Source: Janthinobacterium silvisoli (GTDB taxonomy: Bacteria; Pseudomonadota; Gammaproteobacteria; Burkholderiales; Burkholderiaceae_D). Taken from it: a stretch of DNA of 64,000 bases. A program made the translations under genes and the position numbers. The notes beneath the pieces are model-generated. The model saw only the letters and a program-made list of their open reading frames with translations, was not told where the DNA came from and did no database searches. The DNA is taken from positions 535,121 through 599,120 of the forward strand of contig NZ_JACHCL010000003.1 in assembly GCF_014200725.1 (NCBI RefSeq), read 5' to 3'. This document shows positions 48,491 to 57,397 of this stretch, piece by piece (within the stretch, counting starts at the first letter, position 1; the number at the start of each line of letters is the position of its first letter).

Positions 48491-50200
48491 TTATTTGACG
48501 CGCACAATGCGGCCTGCGGCGGTGGTGCTGCCAGCCGGTTTGCCGCTGCGTGCGCGGTCGATCAGATAGTCGCTGAAGGCGTCGATGTCGCGCACGCCCG
48601 TGTCAAGCCGGCGCGTGCCAGCGGCCAGCACGCTGAAACGGTCGCCGCCGCCGGCCAGGAAGTTGTTGGCGGCGACACGATATTGTTGATTGTCATCCAG
48701 TGGCACACCATTCAACATGATGCTGCCCGGCACTACGCGCTGGCCTTGCGGGCGCGTGCTGTCCCAGCGGTAGCTGAAGCCTTCCGATACTTGCAGCAAA
48801 TTGCCATCCTCTGCATCCGCATCGAGCCATTGCTGTTCCAGCAGGGCGCGGATTTGCGCGCCGGACAGGCTGACTATCGTCAGGGTGTTACCGAACGGCA
48901 GCACCGCCTGGTTCTGGCCCACATTGGTCATCAGATCCGCGCCCGCCTCCAGGTCTTTGCGGATACCGCCATTATTCATCAAGCCAATTTGTGCGCCGGC
49001 AGCGCGCGTGCCAAACAAGGTACTGTCAGCCACCATATCGCCCAGCGGCGACTCGCCACTCCCCTTGGTCTCGCGGCCGACGACAGGCACGGTAATGGTC
49101 GCTACAGGGCGCGACAGTGCTTGCAGGCTACGCTCCTTGACAGTTGCCAGGTAAGCAGCCACGGCTGGATCAGGCGCATAGGCGCCTGGCAACATGACGA
49201 CGTTCTGTGCACCGGTACTCAGCACGATATTCTTGACGGGATCGACCTTGAGCTTGATGCGCGTCAACATATGTCCGCCCATCTCTGCCTGCGTCACCAG
49301 ACGGCCATCGACACGGCACAAATAGCCCTTGTGCGAGTGGCCGCTGATGATCACTTGAATCGCCGGATCGAGGCGTTTGGCGATGTCGACTACCGGGCCC
49401 TTGAGCTTGCTGCAATCAGCCTGGTCAACCGCTTCTTCCGTCTCGCCGCCCTGATGCAGCAAGACCACGAATACGCCCACGCCCTGCGCCCGCAAGGCGG
49501 GCAAGGTAGCGTTGATGGCGTCGGCTTCATCGCCGAACTTCAAGCCCACGATACCGGCCGCCGTGACGACTGCGGCGGTATCTTGCAGCACGGCGCCGAT
49601 CAGGCCCACCTTGACGCCATGCGCTTCTTCAATCTGGTAGGCAGGCAATAGCGGCTTGCCCGTTTGCGTGTCGATCACATTGGCGGACAGATACTGATAT
49701 CGCGCGCCGCTAAAATCAGGCGCAAACTTGCAGGCTTTGTCCGTGCGGGCAGACACGCATCCGCCGCGCTGCTGGCGCAGCAATTCCGCCTTGCCCTGGT
49801 CAAATTCATGGTTGCCCACGGAACTGGCCTTCATGCCAAGCATATTCATGGCCACGATGCTCGGCTCATCAGCCCACAGCGACGACATGGCAGGACTGGC
49901 GCCTATCAGGTCGCCATTGCCAACAAAAATCAGTTGCGCATCTTCACGCCGCCACGCACTCAGGGCGCCGGACAATGTATCGATGCCGCCCGCATCGACC
50001 GTCTTGCTGGAGGTGTCACTCACGCTGGTGTAGGTAAATTTGCTGCGGTCAAGATTGCCATGGAAATCGTTGAGCGCGACCAGGTTCACTTCGATAGGGC
50101 CGCTGCGCGCAGCAAGCGGGACAGGAGCAAGATTGCTGCAGGCCGACAGGGCCAGGATCAGGGCCGCGCTGGCGACCGGTGTGCGTAGGAAGTGAGCCAT
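48491..50200 (-). CDS. Exported 5'-nucleotidase / bifunctional metallophosphatase
   Basis: About 569 residues. The N terminus is a lipoprotein signal (LILALSACSN). The metallophosphoesterase domain (about 35-310) has ALNDFHGNL, GNGDLIGASP, SSVGNHEFDQG and ISGHSHKGYLC as metal ligands; the C-terminal 5'-nucleotidase domain (about 345-530) has VADSTLFGTRAAGAQIGLMN and NFLAGGGDRFSVL for nucleotide binding. It removes phosphate from nucleotides outside the inner membrane, giving nucleosides for import. The ATG at 50200 gives a proper signal; an ATG at 50239 would place residues before it. It is first in the exported-enzyme run. Confidence 0.93.
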   Translation of the reverse strand: MAHFLRTPVASAALILALSACSNLAPVPLAARSGPIEVNLVALNDFHGNLDRSKFTYTSVSDTSSKTVDAGGIDTLSGALSAWRREDAQLIFVGNGDLIGASPAMSSLWADEPSIVAMNMLGMKASSVGNHEFDQGKAELLRQQRGGCVSARTDKACKFAPDFSGARYQYLSANVIDTQTGKPLLPAYQIEEAHGVKVGLIGAVLQDTAAVVTAAGIVGLKFGDEADAINATLPALRAQGVGVFVVLLHQGGETEEAVDQADCSKLKGPVVDIAKRLDPAIQVIISGHSHKGYLCRVDGRLVTQAEMGGHMLTRIKLKVDPVKNIVLSTGAQNVVMLPGAYAPDPAVAAYLATVKERSLQALSRPVATITVPVVGRETKGSGESPLGDMVADSTLFGTRAAGAQIGLMNNGGIRKDLEAGADLMTNVGQNQAVLPFGNTLTIVSLSGAQIRALLEQQWLDADAEDGNLLQVSEGFSYRWDSTRPQGQRVVPGSIMLNGVPLDDNQQYRVAANNFLAGGGDRFSVLAAGTRRLDTGVRDIDAFSDYLIDRARSGKPAGSTTAAGRIVRVK

Positions 50201-50251
50201 GGAATTCGTATTCTGTAAAAAAGGGAAAGAGTAAACCATCTCGGCTATAAA

Positions 50252-50283
50252 AAAAACGGCTGGTATCGCTACCAGCCGTTTTT
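50252..50283 (-). terminator. Intrinsic terminator of the TonB receptor gene
   Basis: AAAAACGGCTGGTA-TCGC-TACCAGCCGTTTTT makes a perfect 14-base dyad, including A/T flanks, 24 bases after the receptor stop. In the minus direction it ends in a long U-run. The 5'-nucleotidase start is only about 50 bases further on. Confidence 0.92.
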
Positions 50284-50306
50284 CAGGTCACACCGACATT
50301 ACGACA

Positions 50307-53300
50307 TTAGAATTCGTACTTGACGGTAGCTTGCACTGCCCACTGCGATTCACCCGCAGTTTGACGGGTTTGCAGGCTCGATACAGGACGAGTGTTGTAA
50401 ATGTAATGACCGTCTTTATCAATACCCATGTAGTCAACAAAGCTACGTACCAGACCACCGGCACCTTGGAACGGCACTTCTGTGATATGGCCCCAGTTAC
50501 GGTTGATCATGTTGCCCACGTTCAGGAAGTCCAGGGTAACGATACCTTTATTACCCTTGAAGAAGCCTGGTACTTCCTGGCTCAGACGCATGTCGAAGCT
50601 ATTGGTCCATGGTGCAAAGCTCTTGTTGCGGCCGACAACGCCACCTGTGGAATTGCGCAGATCGCCATTGGCGTTAACAACAGCCCAGAAAGCGGCTTCG
50701 TTAGCGGCGCGCGCAGCTGGCGTTGCGCCATAGAACGATACTTCGCCAGAGCCCGGTGCTTTCGGAATGTACAGCAAATCATTACCAGCCAGGCCGTCAC
50801 CATTCATGTCGTTATTGAACGTCCAGCTGTATGGCTTGCCGCTACGGCCTTCATAGAACAGACCAAAGCTGGTGCGATATTCGCCGAAGAAACGTTTTTG
50901 CCAAGTAACGTTGGCAGTGAAGCGATCCTTGACCAGGTAGTTAGAGTTAGATGCGACGTTTTCGTTAGGATTGAATACGGCACGACCACCCCAGTTCGAG
51001 CTGGAAGTCGATGAAGTCAGCGGCGACACTTCAGTAGCGTCGGTATAGGTGTACGACGTACCCCACGACAGACCGTCACGCATCGGGCTGCGCAGCGACA
51101 GGGTCAGCAGATTGCCTTCGCCCTTGTCAGTCTTGGTTGCTTGCAATACCTGGCCAAAGGCAGCGTTATTAGCGCCTTTGGTACGAGTGGTGCAGCCAGT
51201 GCCACCGGTCAAGGCACCCGAAGCATTCCAGCATTTCGGATCGTAGCCATTATCCGAGTAGTACAGAGGACGGCCATCGCTACCAACACGGTTCGGTGCG
51301 CCCAGGTTCAGCTCTTGGTAGTAAATCGCATCCTTGGTCTTGGTGCGCAGGTATTCCGCGCCCACTACCAAGCCATACCATGGCAACTCATGTTCGAACG
51401 CCAGGTTGGCTTTCCAGACCGATGGCTGCGCCAGGTTGGTCGCCAGTGTATCGACCTTGGCAGCAGGAATCGTGCTGATCACGTTGGTAGGCTGTTTGCT
51501 TGGGTCAGGACTGAAGAAACCACCATCAGCCGGGCAAGTGCCAGCAGCATAGGTGCAGCTAATGTTACGCAGCACGACACCGGTGTTCTGGAAAGGATTA
51601 CCCAGCCAGACTGCCAGCGCAGCGCCCTGGAACAGTCCGAAGCCGCCGCGTATCTGGGTTGGGCGTGCGGTGTCGAACTTGTAGTTGAAGCCAGCGCGTG
51701 GCTGATACAGATTCTGACCATCGATAGTGTGGGTATTGTCAATGCCGAAACCACCAGTTTGACGGCCATTCACCAATGGGCCAACTGGCAAGGCAGCGGT
51801 ATCATTACGCAGCGGCTTGTCGCCGATGCGAGTACCGTCAATGCGCAGACCGGCACTAACTGTCAGCTGTTTGTTGACAGTCCACGTGTCTTGTACGAAC
51901 AAGCCGACGTTTTTCAGATTGAAGCGAGCGACCGCATCATCAAGCGTGCTGCCTGGAACGGCTGCTTGCAAGTTGTATACAGTCGGACGGCCAAGGCTAA
52001 AGTTTTCCAGGATAGCAGCCTGAATGCGGGCAGCAGTTGCGGTCGTGCCTGTGCACTGGAATTTACCGCTTGTATCGAAGGAATACTTGATATTGTCGAT
52101 ACAGCCAAAGGTGTAGTTACCGTTGACGTTTTGCAAGAACGCATTGTAAATCTTGTTCTCGCTGTAATCCGTACCGAACTTGATTTCATGGTCGCCCAAG
52201 TTCCAGTTGGCGCCAAAGTAGGCGTCACGGGTATCGGTGCGCAGCACGTTCATTTGACGGCTTTGCTCGGTACCGAAGTTCAGGAAGCGGTCAGTACTAT
52301 TGAGGCCAGTCGCACCGTCCGGTACTGGACCGGAGAAGCGGAAACCGATCGACGGCAGCTTGGCGTTATTATTCGGTACGCTATTATATTTACGGCTCGA
52401 TACCTTGAACTCGGTCGAGAAGGTTGGGCTCCACTCGGCAGTCCATTGTCCGACAACGGTTTCCAAGCTCTTTTGCTGGGAATACCAGTACGAGCTCAAC
52501 GAAATACCGGTCGGGCTGAAGCCGACGAAAATCGGCTCAGCCTGATCACTCTTCGAGTAACGCAACATCACGCGCTGGGTATCGGTCAAGTTCCAATCGA
52601 GCTTGAGCAACTTTTCAGTGGCGGTGAATTCGGTACCGCTCGGGATGGCCGAGCTGCCGATATCCATACCATATTTGTCTTTGGCAATCCCAATCGCGCT
52701 ATCAATCGCCGATTGCGAAATGGCGACGTTGGTGGCCGAGCTACCGATCGGACCGAAGGATGGCGAGCTGCGCGAGCTTGCCGTTTTTTCATAGTTGGCA
52801 AACAAGAACAGCTTATCCTGGATCAAAGGCCCACCCATGGTGATACCTTTGGTGGTGTCCTTCGACGATGGTGCTGGGGAATACGTGCCAGCGGTATCGT
52901 TGTAACGGTCGCCTGCCAGTTGGTCGTTGCGGAATACATAGTACACACTGCCTTTGACAGTATTGGTACCTGACTTGGTCACAGCATTGATGTTGGCGCC
53001 GGTATAGCCTTTTTGGGTCACGTCGTAGTTGGCGACGTTCACTTGCACCGACTGAATCGCTTCGATCGAGATCGGCTGTTTGCCGGTAGCAGTGCCGGAA
53101 GCTTCCAGACCGAAGGTGTCATTCACGGCCACGCCGTCGATGGTCATCGAGTTGTAGCGCGAGTTTTGGCCACCCATCGAAATTTCGCCACGGCCTTTGT
53201 CGGTTTGCGACAGGCGGGGATCGACGCGGGCGTAATCTTGCAGGCTGCGCGAAATCGAAGCCTGGGTTTGCAGATCGGTATTGCTGATGCTGGTGCCGGC

Positions 53301-53717
53301 ACCCATATTGGTGCTGTTGAAAATCTGTGCACGGGCGGCGTTGCCACTCACTTTAACGACTTGCATTTCAGGGGCGCCCAGGGTGGCGTCCACGTTGGCC
53401 GTTTCAGCCAGTTGCAGGTACACGTTTTCACGTTTTTCCACTTCACCGTTTTTGGTGATGGTGATGGTGTAAGGACCGCCTGCACGCAAGCCGCGAGCAA
53501 CGTAACGGCCTTCCGCATCGGTCGTCACATTGCTGACGGAGCCCGATTCGGTGTGCACGATGGTGACGATAGCGCCAGCAGCAGGCTTGCCATCACCAAC
53601 GGAAATACGTCCGCCGATAGCAGACGTGGTGTTCTGTGCGAACGATGGTGCCGCCGCCAGTGCAATAGACAGGCTTAACGCGATTTGCGTTAGCCGAAGT
53701 CGTTTGTGATTGATCAT
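50307..53717 (-). CDS. Oar-like TonB-dependent outer-membrane receptor
   Basis: A 1136-residue receptor. A signal peptide ends in APSFAQ (about 28). A carboxypeptidase-regulatory-like beta-sandwich follows (about 30-115; GGRISVGDGKPAAGAIVTIV). Then a plug (about 125-250, with IDGVAVNDTFGLEASGTATG) and a beta-barrel ending in VQATVKYEF with the terminal phenylalanine. The architecture is that of the Oar group. The ligand is not obvious, but its promoter carries the same module as the nucleoside importer and punA, so a nucleic-acid-derived ligand is a reasonable guess. Mature ends and terminator support a single-gene unit. Confidence 0.93.
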   Translation of the reverse strand: MINHKRLRLTQIALSLSIALAAAPSFAQNTTSAIGGRISVGDGKPAAGAIVTIVHTESGSVSNVTTDAEGRYVARGLRAGGPYTITITKNGEVEKRENVYLQLAETANVDATLGAPEMQVVKVSGNAARAQIFNSTNMGAGTSISNTDLQTQASISRSLQDYARVDPRLSQTDKGRGEISMGGQNSRYNSMTIDGVAVNDTFGLEASGTATGKQPISIEAIQSVQVNVANYDVTQKGYTGANINAVTKSGTNTVKGSVYYVFRNDQLAGDRYNDTAGTYSPAPSSKDTTKGITMGGPLIQDKLFLFANYEKTASSRSSPSFGPIGSSATNVAISQSAIDSAIGIAKDKYGMDIGSSAIPSGTEFTATEKLLKLDWNLTDTQRVMLRYSKSDQAEPIFVGFSPTGISLSSYWYSQQKSLETVVGQWTAEWSPTFSTEFKVSSRKYNSVPNNNAKLPSIGFRFSGPVPDGATGLNSTDRFLNFGTEQSRQMNVLRTDTRDAYFGANWNLGDHEIKFGTDYSENKIYNAFLQNVNGNYTFGCIDNIKYSFDTSGKFQCTGTTATAARIQAAILENFSLGRPTVYNLQAAVPGSTLDDAVARFNLKNVGLFVQDTWTVNKQLTVSAGLRIDGTRIGDKPLRNDTAALPVGPLVNGRQTGGFGIDNTHTIDGQNLYQPRAGFNYKFDTARPTQIRGGFGLFQGAALAVWLGNPFQNTGVVLRNISCTYAAGTCPADGGFFSPDPSKQPTNVISTIPAAKVDTLATNLAQPSVWKANLAFEHELPWYGLVVGAEYLRTKTKDAIYYQELNLGAPNRVGSDGRPLYYSDNGYDPKCWNASGALTGGTGCTTRTKGANNAAFGQVLQATKTDKGEGNLLTLSLRSPMRDGLSWGTSYTYTDATEVSPLTSSTSSSNWGGRAVFNPNENVASNSNYLVKDRFTANVTWQKRFFGEYRTSFGLFYEGRSGKPYSWTFNNDMNGDGLAGNDLLYIPKAPGSGEVSFYGATPAARAANEAAFWAVVNANGDLRNSTGGVVGRNKSFAPWTNSFDMRLSQEVPGFFKGNKGIVTLDFLNVGNMINRNWGHITEVPFQGAGGLVRSFVDYMGIDKDGHYIYNTRPVSSLQTRQTAGESQWAVQATVKYEF

Positions 53718-54212
53718 CTTTAACCCCAGAAAAGACTATTATTGTGAAAATCCTGGCTTGCCCTGCTATCCGGGATCACCGCACAGCAACACAAACACAA
53801 GATTCCCTCTTTACTATGCTGCAACTGTTACGCCGGCTGGACGGGCGACGGACCTTGACGGGGTCCGGCCTGGCTGCGGGCCTCTGCTGGACCCTGCAAT
53901 ACCTGCGCTTCCTGACACAAACCATCCATATTCAAGCAAAAAACGAATGACTCACTTGCTTCATTCGCAATAACGCAGGGCGCTAGCTCCTTTGTCATTC
54001 ACTTAACAAACTTGACCGGACGTACAGGCCAGGCGGCAGTGTAATTGTTAAATATGTCAGGACTGTGACACGGCTATGACTCGTTGTGAATTTCGACACA
54101 TCTCTGTGCGACGAATTATTTCATGCAACTTGCCACCTTGATCTACTGCAAATGCCCGATAAAGACCACCTCGAAGAGGTGAAATGTGACTTTTTAATAT
54201 CAGTCTGATCTC
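53718..54212 (-). promoter_or_regulatory. Long leader of the TonB receptor gene with internal terminator
   Basis: If transcription starts near 54206, the leader is about 490 bases. A stem CACCTC-TTC-GAGGTG (54167-54181) is near its 5' end. At 53944-53967 CGAATGA-N10-TCATTCG is followed, on the minus strand, by six U (53938-53943): an intrinsic terminator about 220 bases ahead of the receptor ATG. So the leader may attenuate expression, or a short RNA of about 270 bases is made on its own. I find no convincing protein gene in the stretch. Confidence 0.5.
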
Positions 54213-54282
54213 ACTATGCATCATCAAAAAATGGATGACAAATACGTTTTACTTTAGATATTTATATACAAAAAGTATAAAT
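54213..54282 (-). promoter_or_regulatory. TonB receptor promoter, shared module copy B
   Basis: On the minus strand: dyad ATTTAT-N11-ATAAAT (54260-54282), 14 A-rich bases, GTATTTG, TTGTCA (54236-54241), a 17-base spacer and CATAGT (54213-54218) within TGATGCATAGTG. The dyad centre is about 65 bases before the expected start. The layout is the same as at 35999-36068 and 39271-39341. Confidence 0.75.
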
Positions 54283-54533
54283 ACCAGGGCAGAAAACATG
54301 AATTTGATATCGTCTTCGGATGGTCCGAGCCTATGGCGCGAAATTATAAATGAGCAATATGTGCTTGAAATTGATTCAATTAGGAAATCAGATAAAGATA
54401 TGCATCTGCCGTTAATTGTGTCGCTTGGCCGCCACAGATTTGCCAATCAATCATCAATTAAGGTAAAAGGAAGAAAGAAAAACGGCCGGAAAATCCGGCC
54501 GCAGAATCACGCAAATTTTAACTATCAAGCAAC
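54283..54533. other. AT-rich gap with no supported gene
   Basis: Between the receptor promoter and the adenosine deaminase stop the sequence is unusually AT-rich for this genome. It holds the deaminase terminator (54478-54501). A plus-strand open frame from 54298 to 54561 (87 codons) crosses that terminator and enters the deaminase gene in the opposite direction; it has no good ribosome site and no recognisable product. Confidence 0.6.
54478..54501 (-). terminator. Intrinsic terminator of the xdh-guaD-ada run
   Basis: CGGCCGGA-AAA-TCCGGCCG is a perfect 8-base stem, followed on the minus strand by TTTTT and more T-rich bases. It lies 33 bases after the adenosine deaminase stop. Confidence 0.9.
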
Positions 54534-56036
54534 TTATGGCTTACTGCCTTTAATGGGCTGATCGGACGCAGCCACTTGCGCCTCAAATGTGGCAAAGCGC
54601 GCATCGAGTGCTTTCAGCAAACGTTGTTTATCCGCATCAGCCAGGAAGGAGTAACGCAGGCTGTTGTAAGACAGCTTCTTGATTTCCGCGTAATCGGTCT
54701 TGTACTGGCTGGCAAACAACACATACTCGTTCGACAAAGTGTTGCGTGATACGCCCGCATCATCGGTGGAAATGACAAACGGCACGCCATACTTGCGGTA
54801 CAACGTCACGGGATGAGCCTGGCCCTTGATACCCAGGATGTAGTCGTTGCTGGTCAAGTTCACTTCCACGGGAATGCCGCGCTCGCGCATCTTTTGCATG
54901 GTAGCCAGGGCATTGTGCTCATAGGCAATATCCATGCCGTGGCCGATACGGTCAGCGCCAGCCACATCAACGGCTTCGGCGATATGGAAAGCCAGGCCTT
55001 CCGGCGGTACCATGCCCAGCGCCAGCTCACCGGCATGCAGGGCGATCTTCACGTGTGGATACTTGGCCTTGAGGAACTTGAACATTTCCATATGCAAGCT
55101 GTAATCGCGCATCGAGACATTCACGCTTTCCTGGCCCACGATATTGACGCCCACCACTAGCGGATTCAGGCTGGCGGCCTTGAAGGCGGCGACCATCGAT
55201 GAAAACACTTGCGATGGCGACAGGAAACGCAGCACGTAAGCCTGGTAGCGCATGGTGAAGTTGGCATCGTCGATGCCGACGCTGCTGGTGTTCACGTTAT
55301 CGTTGTAGGCGGTGATGCTTTTCTGGAAGGCAGCATCCTGATCCAGGCTTTGCGTCCAGCTGGCCAACAGGGTTTGCAGCGCGGCCGGCGTCAAGCCAGG
55401 CGCCAGCGCCTGTTGATCGAATTGCGGATTCGACACGAAAGGCGACAGCTCGAAAATCGTTTCGATGTAGCTCAGGTTTTCAGCGATTGCACGCTGCTTC
55501 AGGGTTTTCAAGCCATCGGCCGTATTGGTCGAGGCAACCGGGCCGAAATAGCCGAAAGTATCAAAGAAGGTACGGTCAGGCGGCGTCTGGATGCCTCCAT
55601 GGTTGTAGAAATCCTTGGTCGACCAGCGCTGCAGCAATTCCGCATACAAGCCAGGATCGGCAAACACCTCGGACGAGGACAGGCAGTTGCGCTGGCCAGT
55701 CGGCTTGGCGCGCTCGGCGGCGATCACGTCTTTCTGGCTTTCGATACGGTAGGTGGTCTTGTTGACGCAATAGTTTTCCTTGTCGACCCAATCGAGAAAC
55801 TGCTCGGCATAAATAGCACCCGAGTAATGATGATGCAGGTCGCCGCCCTTGGGCATCATGGAAAAGAACAGGCTCAGTTCGGCCGTCTTCGGCTGCGCGC
55901 CCGATACCAGCGTGGCAAAATGACGCGCGGTCGCTGCTTCGTTGGCAGCCGGGGTGGCGGCCGGGGTGGCAGCATGAGCGACGCCGGATAGCGCCAGCAT
56001 GGCGGCCAGGGTCAGACCAGGAATTTTCTTTTGCAT
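54534..56036 (-). CDS. Exported adenosine deaminase (ADGF-like)
   Basis: An exported adenosine deaminase of about 500 residues, longer than cytosolic enzymes (about 340). A signal peptide ends in GVAHA. The ADA zinc and active-site motifs are present: MPKGGDLHHHYSGAIYAEQF (HxH), IALHAGELALG, ADRIGHGMDI and VISTDDAGVS. A longer middle region and N-terminal segment fit secreted ADGF-type proteins. It converts adenosine to inosine outside the cytoplasm, before uptake. The ATG at 56036 has GAGAA at good spacing; 56042 does not. It is last in the operon, 36 bases after guaD. Confidence 0.92.
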   Translation of the reverse strand: MQKKIPGLTLAAMLALSGVAHAATPAATPAANEAATARHFATLVSGAQPKTAELSLFFSMMPKGGDLHHHYSGAIYAEQFLDWVDKENYCVNKTTYRIESQKDVIAAERAKPTGQRNCLSSSEVFADPGLYAELLQRWSTKDFYNHGGIQTPPDRTFFDTFGYFGPVASTNTADGLKTLKQRAIAENLSYIETIFELSPFVSNPQFDQQALAPGLTPAALQTLLASWTQSLDQDAAFQKSITAYNDNVNTSSVGIDDANFTMRYQAYVLRFLSPSQVFSSMVAAFKAASLNPLVVGVNIVGQESVNVSMRDYSLHMEMFKFLKAKYPHVKIALHAGELALGMVPPEGLAFHIAEAVDVAGADRIGHGMDIAYEHNALATMQKMRERGIPVEVNLTSNDYILGIKGQAHPVTLYRKYGVPFVISTDDAGVSRNTLSNEYVLFASQYKTDYAEIKKLSYNSLRYSFLADADKQRLLKALDARFATFEAQVAASDQPIKGSKP

Positions 56037-56071
56037 CAGCATTCTCGATAAGTGGGTGTTCAGGGGAAGGT

Positions 56072-57388
56072 TCAGCCCGCTCCACGCACATGCACGCAGT
56101 GGCCTCCCGAATAAGTAGCGGATACGGCGCGGTCGTCGCCCAACAGGGCAAAAGCAAACAGCAGCTCTTCCAGACTCTGGCAGGCAGCTGTGCGCCGTTC
56201 CAGCAAGGGCGTGGCTTTCTTGTCGAGCACGATAAAGTCCGCTTCCGTGCCCGGCTTGAAATTACCGAGCGTGCCTTCGAGCTGCATGCTGCGCGCCGCG
56301 CCCAGGGTCGCCAGGTAAAACATGCGCATGGCGGGCAGATAACTGCCTTTCAAGCGTGCTACTTTATAGGCTTCGTTCATGGTTTGCAACATCGAGAAAC
56401 TCGTGCCAGCCCCCACGTCGGTAGCCAGCGAGATCAGCATGCGCGCCGCATCGGCCTGTTCAAAATCAAACAGACCACTGCCCAGGAACAAGTTTGACGT
56501 AGGGCAAACCGCCGCTGCCGATGCCGTTTCAGCCATGCGCTCACGGTCGCGCTCGTCGAGCCAGATGCAATGACCGAACATGGCGCGCGGGCGCAGCATG
56601 CCGTAACTGTCATACACATCGAGATAGCTGCGCGCCTGCGGGTGCAATTGTCGCACCCAGCGGCATTCATCTTCGTTTTCCGACACGTGGGTCTGCAAAT
56701 AAGTATCGGGATAGGCGCGCGCCAGTTCACCCGCCAGTAACATTTGCTCATTGGTCGAGGTAGGCACGAAGCGTGGCGTGATCGCATACAGCGAACGGCC
56801 ATGCTTGTGCCAGCGCTGTATCAGCTCTTCCGTTTCGCGTGCGCCCGACTCGGCCGTGTCGCGCAGGAACTCGGGGCAGTTGCGGTCCATCATGACCTTG
56901 CCTGCCACCATGCGCAAGCCGCGCGCCTCGCTAGCCGTAAAGAAAGCATCGACCGATTGTGGATGCACGCTGCCATATACCATGGCCGTGGTAGTTCCAC
57001 AGCGCAGCAGTTCATCAAGGAAAAACTCGGCTACATCGCGCGCATGTTCCGGATCGGCAAAGGTCCGCTCGGTAGGGAAGGTATATGTTTCCAGCCACGG
57101 CAAGAGGCCGGGCGCGGGAGAAGCGATCATTTCTGTTTGCGGGAAATGCAAGTGGGTGTCGATGAATCCCGGCACGATCAGTTTGCCCCGGTAATCGATA
57201 ATGTTCGTGCCGATCGGCAAGCTGGCCTGCAATTGTGCAAAATCACCGGCTGCGACAATCTTGCCGTCGGCTACGATCAGCAAGCCATCTTCATGCCAGG
57301 CATGGGCCTGCTCGCTGAAAGCGGGATCGGCGTGAAAGTGCAGCAAGCTTGCTCGGTAAGCTTGCGATGATACGGGTACTGTCAACAT
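56072..57388 (-). CDS. guaD: Guanine deaminase
   Basis: A 438-residue amidohydrolase that turns guanine into xanthine. Metal and substrate motifs: VPGFIDTHLHFPQTEMIASP (HxH, about 73-92), LQTHVSENEDECRWV, AMFGHCIWLDE and SLATDVGAGTSFSMLQTMNE with the final aspartate. Length and motifs fit GuaD better than other cytosine/atrazine family members. It starts nine bases before... that is, downstream of xdhC with a nine-base gap, so it feeds xanthine to XdhAB from the same transcript. Confidence 0.95.
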   Translation of the reverse strand: MLTVPVSSQAYRASLLHFHADPAFSEQAHAWHEDGLLIVADGKIVAAGDFAQLQASLPIGTNIIDYRGKLIVPGFIDTHLHFPQTEMIASPAPGLLPWLETYTFPTERTFADPEHARDVAEFFLDELLRCGTTTAMVYGSVHPQSVDAFFTASEARGLRMVAGKVMMDRNCPEFLRDTAESGARETEELIQRWHKHGRSLYAITPRFVPTSTNEQMLLAGELARAYPDTYLQTHVSENEDECRWVRQLHPQARSYLDVYDSYGMLRPRAMFGHCIWLDERDRERMAETASAAAVCPTSNLFLGSGLFDFEQADAARMLISLATDVGAGTSFSMLQTMNEAYKVARLKGSYLPAMRMFYLATLGAARSMQLEGTLGNFKPGTEADFIVLDKKATPLLERRTAACQSLEELLFAFALLGDDRAVSATYSGGHCVHVRGAG

Positions 57389-57397
57389 GAACTCTTT

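Noticed and set aside
51141..52973. Plus-strand open frame of 610 codons
   Set aside because: Antisense to the TonB receptor, without recognisable domains.
53744..53950. Small plus-strand open frame of 68 codons
   Set aside because: It lies within the leader of the TonB receptor on the opposite strand, with no ribosome site; its end overlaps the leader terminator.
54298..54561. Small plus-strand open frame of 87 codons
   Set aside because: It crosses the adenosine deaminase terminator, overlaps that gene's end in reverse, and has no ribosome site or known relative.
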